A stretch of DNA of 64,000 nt from Rotaria sordida. Its lineage: Eukaryota > Rotifera > Eurotatoria > Philodinida > Philodinidae. A program made the position numbers and the translations under genes. The notes under the pieces were generated by a model. It was not told where the DNA came from. It did no database searches and saw only the letters and a program-made list of their open reading frames with translations. Each line of letters opens with the position of its first letter. The stretch's first letter is position 1. Positions 34,710-48,485 of this stretch are shown in pieces. The stretch lies in contig CAJNOL010000862.1 in NCBI GenBank assembly GCA_905250125.1, positions 1 to 64,000 on the forward strand, written 5' to 3'.

Positions 34710-37700
34710 TTATTTATTATTCTGTGTTAGAAAAGGAAAATTTCGAGGTGTTTGACGTGATTTTTGACTACTTGTATGCGTATTTGCAAGTGGATTATTT
34801 GTTACAGTGGACGAACCATCTCGCCGCTCATTTTGCGTATTCGTTGATTTTGTTGCCTCATCTGTTTGGATAACTAAAGATAAAATGAGAAGAAAATTTT
34901 CGTTTTTTGTTTTTACTAATCTTGTCTTTTTTATCCCTCCCTGCGCAAATGTCTAAAGCAATAGGTTAGTCAAAATTAAATGTCAATATTTTCATTCAAT
35001 TTGTTTTTATTTTTTTTTTTTTTGGATATCATTCTTTTCTTTTCCCACCTTTAAATCCAACATAGTAAAACGACGAACTGAAATATTTGATTTTTTTATT
35101 CTTAAATAGTTTTTATTATTTAATTATTTACCCAATGTTTTTGTAGCTAATGGTGTAAATGATTTAGCAAGAAATTCTTCATATGTTGTTTCTTTTTTAT
35201 GTGTACGTATTATTGAATTTATTATACGATAACGTTCTTCATAACTAAAAATAAAAAGTTAATTCAAATAATCATCATATTAAACAAAAAATAAATAAAT
35301 CTTACAATTCACAATGATTATTAAGTGTTGTACGACGTGCACGACTAGCATTTATAGCTGTTGCACGTACTAATTCTGGAAGAATAAGTTTATCAACAAT
35401 TGCACCATCAAATAATGGACCGAAATTTGTTGTCTAAAAGAAATATTAGATATATAAGCAATTAATAATAGTAAATGGATAGTTCGATAGAAAAGAAAAA
35501 TCTTTAACGAGCTGGTTTAAAATTTTTCAATATTTACGTTTATTTATATTAGTCGATAAAGTTTCTAATTATAAGTTATATTGAAAGATAATCTAGGATT
35601 GATAATCATCGAAAAGCTTTTCTTTAATAATAAATAATAAAATGAACAAGTGCTTAGATTGTAAAAAACATTTGCATAATATGTTCAAAATTATTTTTTC
35701 TGATTTAGAGTAAATTTATTGAGAATAGATCTTTTGATAGAGATTAAAACTAACGTTTGTAACAAAAACTAAATTTAGAAGGTGTTGGTAAATCAGAACT
35801 TTTTTGTTTTTACTGACTTACGGTTCGCTCTAGCTGTGAGCAAATATTAAAACAAATCAAAAAAAAGTTTGCATTAACGAGAAAACTATCTTGAGTAGTA
35901 TCTCGTGTTCGAGATGAGACACCACTCATTACATAGAGTCTATTGAGACTAGAAAGATTCCTCTCTATGTGCTGACGTTCTGAAGTTATGGTTATTTCAC
36001 TAGATTTTTTTACCCATAGTACGATACTTTTAAAGAAATAAGCTGAAAAATAAATGTTGATCTGAAGTTTTGTTCATATTATTTAATTATAATTTTAACT
36101 TACTTGGCTAGTTTTATCAATTTTAATTCTATATAAACCATTCGGTAATGGATGTATAACAATTAAAACATCACCAAATGCACTAGCAATAATTGATCTA
36201 TCATATTCATGATAATGTTCTGTCCAAATAATTTGTACTTCATCATTACCAATATGACGTATTTTTTTTCTTAAACGATCTTCATCTGTTGAACCATCAA
36301 TCATTGTTGCAACATGAAACATAATTTCAACAAGTGCATTTGCATAATATATTGAATATGTATTAGCTAATGGATGTAAACCACCTCGAAAACCAGTATG
36401 TTTTGATAATTCAACTTGCCAACCGAGATGTGTAAGAAATTCTTCATAATTTGGACTACCATGTGTATTATTAAATATACTTGTTTTATCTTCTTGTCCA
36501 TAACCAATATAAATAACCGCTAAAACAAAAAAACCGAAAAAATTAAGATTTTAAATTTGAATGAAAATGTTTGTTAATGGTATTTGTGTTTTTTTATTTT
36601 TGACTTACCGATTTTATGTGTTTCACGACAATTAAGTGTATCTAAATTTTTTAATTCACGTAATAGTTGATCACAGTTTGTTTTTGATGTATTTAATAAA
36701 TCAATATTTTGTCGATTTTCAAACATCATTAAACCAAGTTGTGTTATATGTGATCGACATAATGCAAATCGATCATAACGTGGTGATTGAATGACATTTT
36801 CAATATGTTGTTCAATTTGACCAAATGAAGATGAATCTAAATAAAATATAAAAAAAGGAAAAGAAAAAACTTTTGTTTGTTTGTTTGGCTGGTTGGTTGG
36901 TTGATTTGTTTTTACCATAATTTTTTTCTGCTGTTTCTTGTTCATTAATCATTCTTATAATAGCTTTTTCATCATGAGCAGAAATCGATGTTGGTGTTGG
37001 TGAAACATCTGTTAATGTTCGATCACTGTAAAACGCTAATTCCGGACTATGAGATGTTATATATTGAAGAAGCTATAAGAAAAAAAGATTTTATTTTTTA
37101 TCAGTTATACTCTTGATTAAATATTAAACTAAGAGTTAGAAGTTAGAATTTTATGTAGAAAAATATAGGACAATAAAATCATCTGTATTAAGAATGGTAA
37201 AATAACTACAGAAGTCAAAGATCTTGAGAATTCGGCATACATTCCTGATATAAATGATGAACTTCAATTCTCAATCTTATTATCAATTATAACTCTATCG
37301 ATTTTATTATTGTTTAACAGTTCTAATAGGATATATTCATTCTTAATGAGATTCTTGTAATAGTTAAATATTAATACAGATAATTTTCTTGATTTATTTT
37401 TTTTTCTTCATAAACTACATTTGTAAAAAAAACTCTTATATAATCGAAAATGAAATTATTCTATATTACTTTATCTAGAATATCAGTATTTGGTGGTTGA
37501 TTTTGAAAAGTTGGTGGTTGAATAGAATCAAATTTTTCCAATACTGTAATTCCTCGTGTTGTTTCTTCAACGTGATATGTTGATTTAGTTGGAAGAGATA
37601 ATTCTACAAATAAGAATTTATAAAGAAACATTATAAAACAAAAATTCTAACCAATAGGATTATTAAATGGACGTGTAATGGCTTTTGAATTTGAACTAAT

Positions 37701-40700
37701 ATTAAAAGTATAATTATCCCAACAATATCTTCCACATAAATCTCTTATTATTGTTCGACATAAAGTTGTTCCTGATATAAATTGTTGATTATCTGTTGTT
37801 AATTCATTTATTTTATCATTTGGAATTTCAATAAATGATATAAGAAAATCATCATGAATAACAAATAATTGAATATTTGATGATTGTATAATTAATTCAT
37901 CTGATTGATTTAAATTTTGATTATCATCATTTTGTATTGTTGGTTGTTGTTTTGATGATATTAACCAATCATGTCCTTCATGTACATTTGTTGTTATAAG
38001 TGATGATTCATTTTCAGTTAATGGAAAATGTGAATGTTCATTAAGTAAAAATAATATAGCAAATTTACAACATAATTTTATTGATTGACTTAATGTTAAT
38101 TCATTATCTTGAACTTTTTGTTCATCATTTAATGAATTTGTTGAATGATAAACATCAACTAATATTGAAAATGTTCGTTGTATAATTGTTGTTGTTATAT
38201 CATGATTATTTTCATCACGTTGTATTTGTTGTTGTTGTAAATAATTTGTTGGAACATGTAATATCCAATCCAATAATGCAAATATTAAAGATTTTATAAT
38301 ACGTACATTATTACGCATTAATGCACCAATATCACGTGGAATATTTGAACGTAATGATGATATAAGACCATCAATAATTAATGTATATAATTGACCATTT
38401 TGATTATCACGATGTGAAATAAATAATGGAGCATAAGATGCAAGAAAACGAAGCATATCAGCTGCGAATACTGTTGAATCAGCTGGCTAAAAAATAATCA
38501 AGAAATTAATTTATTAATCAAAATAAATTAATTTAATTGTATTGTGTCATAATGCATGTGAAGAGAAATTTTTGATATTTATCTCATAGTCTAGACAATT
38601 TTAGTTAATATTGTTAAAGGTTTTTGAATTATGTTTTTAAAAAGCAATAGTAATAATGGCGAGAAAAAAAACATGAATAGTTATTAAAGGATTTTATATG
38701 TAGATTATAATAAGAATGAAATTTGAAGACGAATCTTGGACTGCCTAAATGTTGACGATATAGATATTCATATGAGCTTGTATTTCATGGTGTTGTTGTG
38801 ATGTGTATAGGAGAAAAAAAATGTACGCCATATTGACTTTAATAGAGTTTTCGTTTTCATAAAAATAGATATGTCGCTATCATTAGATTGGTATGTGTGA
38901 TGCTCTGTGTTTGTGCTTACGTAGTGGACTCTGATCAGTAAGGTAGCAGATTTAATTTAACCATGCAATTGATAGTTATAACATGACATTGGTGATAGGC
39001 ATAAAATCGTATTAATTTTTGCATTAGAATTTTAATTCAAGCTTAAGAGTGACTGACTGACTGACAAAGTTTTATTGATTGAAATGTATAGTTTCAAAAA
39101 GGAGTACAGGGAGAATTCTCAATTATTTCGAACTAAACATTGTCATAAAGCAAAAAAACCTACGAACAATATTTTCAAATGTATTGAAAGAAAGAATATG
39201 TAAAATAGATGTATATTAGCGGACATAAGTTGAGAATAGTTGCATTTTTAAGTTTTTCTCTCAATGACAATAACTGGCAAGCATTTGTGTAGCTGGAAGA
39301 ATTCTCTAATGTAGGATTAATAGGCACAAAGACTCCAACAAAACTACTTGGATGAAGGTATGCGGAAAATCAAGACTCTCTCATAATCAGCTTCTCTGGC
39401 TTTCATTCGAAGCTCTTGGGAAAAGATTTTGTTTGATAGAGCGCATCTCCTATCTTCCCATGACTTTCCTTCATCGAACTGCATTCAATTTACAGAAAAC
39501 TCAGGATGTATTTTTCTCTTGTTTTTGTTATGTTTGATGTTTTGGAATCTTCTATAAATTGAATGCAATTCGATGAAGGAAAGTCATGGGAAGATAAGAG
39601 ATGCTCTATCAAATAAAAATCTTTTCTCAAAAATCTCGAATGAAACGCAGAAAGCTAGTTGTGAGGGTCTTGGTTTTTCGCAAACACTCATTCAAGTAGT
39701 TTTGCTAAACTCTTCGATCCTACCAATATTTTAATAGAGAATTCTTCCCGCTACACAAATATTTTTGCTGCATTATTCTCAATATCTTTTTATTTCCTAT
39801 AAGAAAATTAAAGATTTTCTTCTCTATTAGAGTTCTATAGCACATTTCTTCATCATGATAATCGAAACTTTCAATTAAATCATTTATTATTTATTCAACT
39901 GACTAGCAAAAGCAAGCATACTTACATGTTCTATTCTCTCTAGGAGTATTCGCTGATTAGATTGTTCCTTTAAGATGAAAATTAAGAATAATATTTTTTA
40001 TTTTCTCGTTTTTTTTCTATCATTATTCTAATAATTTTCTTTCTCTTATTGTTTTTTTTTTTGTCTTTTCTATCTAAATGAAACCAACCTGTAAACATTC
40101 AACAATAAATAAAATAAATGGTCGGATAGGTGATTCAGTTCGTTGATGTTTTAATTCTTCACAAAGAAATATTGCTAAACCACATAAAGCAATTTCTCTA
40201 GAAAAAAACAAAAAAACAAAAAGAAGTTCGATTTAAACAAATGAATTATTTTGTTTGTATTTACCGTGATTCAAGCATTGCATCATTTTGTGATGCTTTT
40301 ATTAAATCACGCATAATCATACGTTTTAATGATGTACGATCCATTGTTGTAGGTACATATTCTTTCTCTTTAGTAGATAAAACATCAAGTTGTTCAAAAT
40401 GATTTGGAAAACAAACAAGACTACTCAATATAGTCAATGCTTCAACTTTTGGAATCTAGTTTTTTTTAATAATTAAGAATTTACATATAATTATATTATC
40501 AACCAAAAAAAAAAAAAAAAGAGAAAAATCATATTACAATTTTTCCATCGACAAGACTTGGTTTTTGACCAATGTCACAACAAGCTGTTGTAAATAATGG
40601 TATAAGTAATGTTGATGATGGCCAACATCGATGAAAAAAATCTACTTTACATGAACTAATTATAACATGAATAATATCCTAAAAAATAAATAAATAAATA

Positions 40701-43700
40701 AATAAGTTTTTCTTTTTTGTTTTATCTTTTCTATTTTACTTCATCTCCTGATAATAAACCTTGATAAATACTTAATAAAAACATATCAAGAAAATCTGCT
40801 GGTGGTGAAACATCATGATTAAAAACACCCATTGAACATAATAATTTATATGCTGATAATTTTCCTTCACGATATGTTGATGGTAATGTTTGTATAGCCT
40901 ACCAAAAAAAAACAAAAATATTTAAGATAACAAAAAACAAAAAAAGATTCTTATTTCATTTTAAACAAACTTCAAAAAGCCATGGTGCAAATATTAATAA
41001 TGGTGGACCATCAAAATATAAATCTCCATGTAAAGTATCTTTTGATAGAATATGAATCTAAAAAAAAACATAAAACAATCAAAAACTTTTTTTGTTTTTC
41101 AAAAAGTCTTTCTTACACGACAAAGCATTTTCCATATATCAAAAAGTGTTTTCATTATACGATTATGTTGGTCAGCTGCACGTATTTGATTTATATTTCC
41201 AAGTGAACCAAGCATACGAAACCATGCTGTATAAGCTGTTTCAGGTGCAAGACGTGTTGATTCATAATTTTGTTCATGAATATAAACTGTTGTATCAATA
41301 CTATCGATTGTAGCTGAATCTTGTGGAACTAAAATTTTTATTGAAATTATAAAAAATAAAAATTTCATTTATTAGATTTTTCTTTTTTTTTTTTTTTTAC
41401 ATGAATGAAGACTATCAACAGTTGATTGACTTAATGGATGATGATTACGTGATAATGGTGGAGATATATGTTGATGATGATCTGATGTTGAAGTTGATTC
41501 TGAAACTGTTGTTGAACGAGAATCTGTTGTATTTATATTGTTAGCTAATTTATAGTAAACAAAAAAAAAAAAGAATATTTTAATATAATCTTCTAGAAAA
41601 ATAAGACAATTTATTAAATATATTCAAGTATCATATGTAAAGCTCGTCGAATCGAAAATTTTCGAATTCGGACTTTATTTTAAAGCTGCCTCTTGTGATT
41701 CTTTTTCCAAAATAGATCTTAATCGAGAAAGAAAATTATTTTCATTATTAAAATTTGTCCATTTTATTTCTCAATTTCATCAAGCCATAAATGTCTAAAC
41801 CAGTCAGTAAAGAAGAAAATTTAAAAAAAAATCAAATTGACTCCGGTTGTTGAAAACTTCAAAGGTTCCAAAATGAGTACTAAAATTTCTCTAATTCGGA
41901 CAGATAATCAGATAAGAGATCGAAATTTGTTTTTCTATATATAACTAAGCAGTTTCAATATCAGATAATAATACCTTGAAAATCCTATTCTAATTTCAAC
42001 AATTGAAATTTCATCTAGGTTATATTCCAAAAAAAAATGGAAAAGATTTTTATTTACTTTTATATTGTGATGTTAATGTATCACCACTAACAATACCACT
42101 TAAACTATTTGTATCAAGTACACCAGTTGATACATTACTATAATCATCACTCATTGGTGAATCAAGTGGATGAGTTGGTGGTGACAAATCACTCATGTGA
42201 GAATTAGCTAAAAACAAAAAAAATATATTAATTATATTAATAAACATGATTATATATATATATATAATATACGTGTTTGTTGTGATATTTGAATAGTTAA
42301 TGGTTGTTGTTGTTGTTGAGTAGGTATTAATGATTCAGTTGGACTGAATAAAAGTGGATTTTGTTCATTTAAATGTCCTTCCATTATTGCTTGTTGTTCA
42401 CCTATTTGATTACTTGGAATACTTGCTAAAACATGTGGCTATAAAAATAAAACAATAGAATTTTTCTTTTCTCAAAGAATTATATATATTTTTTTTTATC
42501 GTACTCGATTAGTAGTTGATGATAATGTTGTTGCTGTTGTATGTGTTAAACTATCATCACTACTTGTTCGTCGTCGTTCTGGTCGGGTACGTTCAATAAC
42601 TGATGGTCGATTTGGTTGTTGTTGTGGTGCTATTTGTTCTGGTAGATCACCATCGTCATCAGAACTTAATGTTCGTATACGTGGTATAATCGATGAAGAA
42701 TTTTGATTAAGAGAACTAGATGGAACAGATTGTACAGTACGTCGAATACCAGCATTTGGACCACCTCGACGAATATGTGATGTTTGTGATGCTTCTGTTT
42801 CAACTTTATAAACAAGACGACCAAGATCTTTTGTTAATGCTCTCATTGATAACTATTTAAAAGAATTGAAATTTTCAAAGAAAAAAAAAAATTCTTTTTC
42901 TTTTTTATTAATACTCACATCCCATTGATCAATAACTTCAGGCCACATAACTTTTGATGATAATGTATCACTTAAATTATTCCATAATTCAACACTAACA
43001 TATAATGATGCTGATTGAAATAGGAAAAGAAGAGTCTAAAATAAATATAATTAACATCATAAGAATAAAAATTACTATAATCAATGATGCAAAAGTTTCA
43101 GTTCTTAGTATATTGTGTCTAGGTACTGATCGAAAAAAAATTTCAAAACGTAATGTAGTCAAATCAGACAGGAGCACGATCAGATTTGCTGGTTCTAGTA
43201 GATCTGTTAGTTGAAACTTCTTCTGTCCAGACTTAATTTTCGTATCTTTCAAAGATATATTTACAAAGAGTTTAAAATTCTGATTTAAAATTTTTCAATT
43301 GACTCTCATAATCGATTGATAAATGAAGAAATACATTTCGTTTACAAAACTTTTGCGTCTCTATGCGTTATTTTCTTATTAACAACTTTCTCGTATAATA
43401 AAAATAGTTCTATCAAAAAATTCAAAATTTCTATATCAAATAAAATAAAATAAAATTTTCATGTTTTTTTAACTATCTTATTTCACTAATGAAACAGTTT
43501 AAAAAAACAAAAATAATAAATGAATATTATTTTCACATACTTTTATCGTATTTTCAATATAGGTATGATTTGTATTTTGTGTTGGTCGATCTTGTAATGA
43601 AAGTCGAACAATTCTTAACATAACTCTTAAAATTAAATCCCTAGAAAAAATTTAATTTCATAAACAAAAAGAACATATAAAGCTATTAAATAATCTTTTT

Positions 43701-46673
43701 TTTTTGTTTTGTACCATGTTGTTCGATCTGGTGTATGTCTTTGTGGTAATTTTTTATAGAATGTAACAAGACCAGCAAGTGATCTTTCACGCATAGCTTG
43801 TTCAGGTTGTGTTGTTAATGTTTGTTGTTCATCATTGATTGATGATGGTCGTACAAGAAATAAATAAAATGATTGTGTTATAAAAATTTGTAACCAACGA
43901 TTAAGACCTAAACGTAGATGATTATCATTAGGTACATCATTTGATGATGAACGTTGTTCAGGTTCAAGCATAAAAACTGGTTCTAAATGTTTTTCCTATG
44001 AAATTAAAAATTATTATTATTATTATTATAAGATGAGATTTTTTTTGTCAAATAATTGATACAAACTTTTATCCAATTGTTCACCGTACGAAGAATTAGC
44101 GAAGCAGCTAAACCATTTTCACCGGACATAAGATAACTCTTTAAAAATCAAAACAATAATTTCAATCGAAAAAAAAACGATTTTTTTTTAAATGTTTATT
44201 TACCTGTCGAAATATCTCATGAATAAAATTAATATTTTCTTGTGTTGATAAAAGTACATTTTGACCTATTTCTAACATATTACTATCCAATGGTCCAATT
44301 AGACTTGCTAATTGTTGAAATGATGGGAGTTGATTTTTTGATCCTGATCCCGTTATTATATGATATAATTCATTTGATGATGATGAGTAATCTGATGAAC
44401 TAGTTATTGTACTAGTTGTTACTGTTGATTGGGCAATAATATTTAGAGGCGATGTAGGTGGATTTTGTACACGAGTTCTATAGAAACAAAAGAATTTATA
44501 ATAGACGAAGAAATAGATTTTTTTTTTAAACCCTAACACGAACATTTGAATGTGCGGACTTCAGCCGGTTCTATCATCCTGTTATCCATACAGAATATTA
44601 AATAAAGCTGTTCAACTTCTAGATATCCTCGTAACATTCATCGGTTATATTCAACTATTATTTATATGAATAGATGTATCTCAGGATTTTCATAAAACAA
44701 CCAATAATACTAAATAATTGCTGAAAGTTATCTTCTTTCTTCGGTATATGACTGAACGGAAGATTCACATCGTATTATGTATCTAACAATTATTCAAATT
44801 GCTTTTATATTTTATAGTTCCGAAAATTTTTATTTCTGGATTTTACTTTTTCGAGTTTAAATTCCAATTATCAAAAACAAAAAACTCACAATGTTCTATC
44901 TCGATTTTGTCCTTCATTAAGAAATGGTAATAACCATATAACAAATGCTGTTCGACATAAACATGCTTGTCGTCTTCTTGGTCGATCACTTTCACTTCGT
45001 ACTGTTTCAGGGATTGTTACTAAAACAGAAAAAAGAATTTTTTTTTTTATAATAAAAAAATGAAAAACAATTTGAATCTTTTTACTTGGTATAGATAAAT
45101 CATAAATATTTTGTTCAGTAAATGTTGGAAAAAGTGTTGGCATATAATAACGTTTAAACATATCGAATAGAAATCGAAAACATTCTTCTTGTTTTTCTAT
45201 ACGTGATGATTCAGAATTTGAATCCCATAAAATACGTTTACATGTATCCGACATAGTATGTAACATAAAAAAAAGCCAACGATCAACAGTTGGTTCATAA
45301 TCAGAAGTATTTTTTGGCCATATTGGAATTATATCAGCCCATCGAAAAGTATCTAGAATATTCGAAAATTAACTTTCAATATATATATATTTATATCATT
45401 ACAAACCAGGTGGTGTACGAAATATTTCATTAAATGCTGCCGATGCTTGTTCATCTGTATTTGAAATTTCTCCGCTACTACGTGTACCAACCAATGTTTG
45501 ATTCCAATTACGTATAAGACTTTTAAAAAATGTATGTTCATCATCAACAGCATTACTACCTAATATTTGATACCAAAGAAGAAATAAACGTATGCCACGT
45601 GCAACACCCTATTTTAATTTCAATGATTTTTTTGATTTTTTTTTTCTAGGAATAAATTAAAATTTATTTACTTGTGGACTATTACAAACAACAAAATATC
45701 GTTTGATTACATTGCAGATACAATGTGCTTGCCATCTTTGATGTACAAATGTAGGTAATAATGTAAGAATACGCTATAAGAAAGAGAAAATATTAGTTAA
45801 ACATAAAGTGTGTAAAGAGGAATAGGTCATGACATTAAAATTGATATTTTTATTGAGAAATTTTACATATATGGAAATCGAAAAAAAAACAATCTCAAGA
45901 GATTAAATAAAATGTTAATAAATTATGGTAGAAGTGTAATTCTGGCAGGTTTTATTTTATGCTTTAATTATAATCACTTATCAGCAGCAGCACTAATGTT
46001 TAATCGATCATATTATATGTTCTTCAAACATATCTTTTCACGCTTGAAATCTGTATGGTAAACAGATTAAACATCGAAGAAAAAAAAATATATTCATTTA
46101 TCAATGGAATACATTGTTGAAATTATTTATTCTTTTTCTTTTTTTTTTCATAAATACCTATTCACCAATGAATCCCAAGGGAAATTTAAAATTTAAGTGA
46201 TTAATCTATTAGTTAATATGAATATTTTTTTACCTCCAATAAATTGGTAACATATTCAAGTTCTAATTGATTTTGTTTTGAAACTAAAGACAAAAATTTC
46301 TTGTTGTATTCTTTGTTTTTATTTTTATTTTTGTCTAATACAACATACGTGCTCGTGTTATATTACTTTCAACTTGACTAAAATTTTCAAAGAAAAGATA
46401 AAAAATATATTGATATGCAGTTTTAAAAAATGCTTGTAAATCATCAATAGATAATTGATCTAGATAATAAAAAGAAAAAGAAAGATTTATTTTTTTTTAA
46501 AATTATATTCATAGAAAACATTAAATTAGTTTTTATTATTTTTTTGCTATCATACCAATTAATATTCTTAAATAACGTTGACGATCAGATGGATTTTTTG
46601 TTAAATCAAGTATTTTTTCTTTTGTTCTTTGAATTGTTTCATCGCCTCTGCTCGGCTTCGCTCGGCCGAACAT
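34710..46673 (-). CDS. Ral GTPase-activating protein subunit alpha (30 exons, about 1901 aa)
   Basis: RALGAPA is the catalytic subunit of the RalGAP complex, which switches off RalA/B. Exons: 46673-46556, 46459-46349, 46283-46234, 45773-45672, 45608-45407, 45352-45086, 45019-44890, 44477-44204, 44138-44067, 43995-43715, 43640-43541, 43035-42919, 42852-42505, 42438-42273, 42207-42058, 41544-41401, 41328-41117, 41057-40971, 40898-40740, 40678-40538, 40455-40265, 40197-40089, 38486-37652, 37603-37470, 37072-36916, 36836-36609, 36519-36104, 35433-35306, 35244-35132, 34873-34710. All join in phase; human paralogs have 1873-2036 aa. Hallmarks: N-terminal MFGRAK ... [10 protein letters not shown], the segment [29 protein letters not shown], then the RapGAP domain with [11 protein letters not shown] (asparagine thumb near residue 1720), [30 protein letters not shown] and [10 protein letters not shown]. 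The middle is Ser/Thr-rich. The last exon ([10 protein letters not shown]... to the stop) is the least certain. Confidence 0.93.
39228..39785. mobile_element. Palindromic element in RALGAPA intron 22, family D
   Basis: Arms of about 220-240 bp mirror each other across a spacer near 39500-39545. Paired blocks are TTTGTGTAGC and GAAGAATTCTCT near 39275-39305 against their inverses near 39738-39765; AAGACTCTC ... CAGCTTCT; and CCCATGACTTTCCTTCATCG near 39460 against its inverse near 39570. The outermost TTGAGAATA-TGCA pair is separated from the main arm on the left by about 40 extra bases. No coding capacity. It lies in a 1602-bp intron, by far the gene's largest. Confidence 0.75.
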
Positions 46674-47162
46674 TAGTGCCACTCAAGATGATTATTTAAT
46701 ATAAATAAAATACTAATTACATGGAATACAACACAAAAATAAGCAGATTATTATCTACAATATATGTGATAACTGACCTTTTCGTTCTTTAAAAAATCTG
46801 AAGAATAAGCAAAAAAGACAAAAAAATAATATATTTTTTTATAAATTTCTATTCGTTTAATTTCTATCCAACAGAGTTATTTTAATACAAAGATGTCGTT
46901 AATAATTTCATAATTTTTCACTGAGAAAAAAAAATTAATAAAATTTTCATTTATTATTTTAATTTTTAATTAAAATTTCCTTAAGAAATATATCTAATTC
47001 TATTTCATTGGTTATTAAATATCTTTGTTGACCTAAAAACGTATTAACACGGAGGATAATTAAACAAAGATGGCGATTGATTATTCTCCGACTACACATG
47101 CCCTCTTTTGTCTCGAAAAATAAATATCATTTGTTCTAAATATTTTTTTTTTCTGATTTAGA
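46674..47162. promoter_or_regulatory. Divergent promoter region, RALGAPA / HSPA13
   Basis: The two start codons point away from each other across 489 bp, so this interval must hold both promoters. AAGATGGCGAT at 47068 matches the core of the metazoan YY1 element, often placed at transcription starts. Its ATG (47070) also opens an 18-codon upstream frame ending at 47123, ahead of the HSPA13 ATG. The middle is A/T homopolymer-rich. A shared bidirectional core is inference. Confidence 0.5.
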
Positions 47163-48485
47163 ATGGTTTCATCGGAAACAGGATGTACATTAATTGGTGG
47201 AAGTTTAATTGTTCTACTTGTAGCTGGTTATTTTGGTCAACAATTTTTACCAGCACCTAAACCAAAAATAGTCGGTTTTGATTTAGGTACAACTTATTCA
47301 TGTGTTGGAATTTATCATGCTATAAGTGGTTTAGTTGAAGTTATACCTGCACAACGTAATCGTTCATGTATGCCATCAATTGTATCATTTTTACCTAATG
47401 GAACAATTCTATTAGGTTATGATGCATTTGATCATCTTGAAACAAATCCAAAATATACAATATATGATACAAAACGTTTTATAGGTAAAAATTTTTCATT
47501 AGAATCAATAAAAAAAATTCAAGAAGATTATCCATTTGAAATTATACGAAATGAAAATGGTTATGTTGAATTTATTATATCTGATAATCGAACAAGTATA
47601 ACACCACAAGAAATTGGTTCATTATTATTAAAACATTTAAAAGAATTAGTTGAAAAATATTTAATGATTTCAAAAGTAAAACTTTGTGTATTAAGTGTAC
47701 CAGCTGAATTTAATGATGAACAACGTAATGCAACAAGACAAGCAGCAGAATTAATTGATATTAAAGTTGAAAGAGTTATATCAGAACCAACAGCGGCTGC
47801 ATTAGCATATGGTCTACATAAACGTGATAATGTACGTTATGTATTAGTTATTGATATAGGTGGTGGTACAACTGATGTTAGTTTATTATCAGTACAAGGT
47901 GGAATGTTTTCAACACAAGCTATGGCTGGTAATAATCGTTTAGGTGGACAAGATTTTAATCAAAATTTATTTCATTATATATTAACATTAATTGATGATA
48001 ATAATAAAGATAAAATTGATCCAAATTTTTTACAACATTTAAGAATTGAAACTGAAAAATGTAAACTTGATTTAACAATATTAGATCAATGTATAATTAA
48101 TTCAAAATGGATTATAACAAGAAAATTATTTGAAGATATTAATAAAGATTTATTTAAAAAAATTCTTGAACCATTAGATAGAATATTTGCCTATATTAAT
48201 TCAGATATAAATGATAATGATGAAGATAATGATGATATAAGTAATAGAGTAACAGCAAATAATATTGATGAAATTGTTTTAGTTGGTGGTTCAACACGAA
48301 TGTTAAAAATTCGACAATTAATTGAAGATTATTTTCAAAAAAAACCTAATATTGAAATTGATCCTGATGTTGCTGTTACACATGGAGTATCAATACAAGC
48401 CGGTATTATAGGTGGAGTATGGCCATTAACTGTTACTGCAACAGAAGTACGAACAGCAGTAGAAAAAATTCATATTGAAACTTAA
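47163..48485 (+). CDS. HSPA13 (STCH), ER-anchored truncated Hsp70
   Basis: Single exon, 440 aa; human HSPA13 has 471. An N-terminal hydrophobic signal/anchor (about residues 8-28, LIGGSLIVLLVAGYFGQQ-type) is followed by the Hsp70 ATPase domain only. Phosphate-1 loop IVGFDLGTTYSCVG, KRFIGK, VPAEFNDEQRNAT, EPTAAALAYGL, phosphate-2 VIDIGGGTTDVSLL, GGNNRLGGQDF-like block and the adenosine motif VLVGGSTRM are all present in order. The frame ends just after VAVTHGVSIQAG, with no peptide-binding domain, as is normal for HSPA13. The segment before EDIN... is shorter and Asp/Asn-rich compared with human. By family it resides in the ER/microsomes and influences protein import and degradation. The start codon is immediately preceded by CTGATTTAGA, which could be a 3' splice site of a leader intron. 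Confidence 0.93.
   Translation: MVSSETGCTLIGGSLIVLLVAGYFGQQFLPAPKPKIVGFDLGTTYSCVGIYHAISGLVEVIPAQRNRSCMPSIVSFLPNGTILLGYDAFDHLETNPKYTIYDTKRFIGKNFSLESIKKIQEDYPFEIIRNENGYVEFIISDNRTSITPQEIGSLLLKHLKELVEKYLMISKVKLCVLSVPAEFNDEQRNATRQAAELIDIKVERVISEPTAAALAYGLHKRDNVRYVLVIDIGGGTTDVSLLSVQGGMFSTQAMAGNNRLGGQDFNQNLFHYILTLIDDNNKDKIDPNFLQHLRIETEKCKLDLTILDQCIINSKWIITRKLFEDINKDLFKKILEPLDRIFAYINSDINDNDEDNDDISNRVTANNIDEIVLVGGSTRMLKIRQLIEDYFQKKPNIEIDPDVAVTHGVSIQAGIIGGVWPLTVTATEVRTAVEKIHIET

Noticed and set aside
41099..41368. Start of a separate 89-aa gene on the minus strand
   Set aside because: It is RALGAPA exon 17 read into its flanking introns; the homologous segment joins in phase with exons on both sides.
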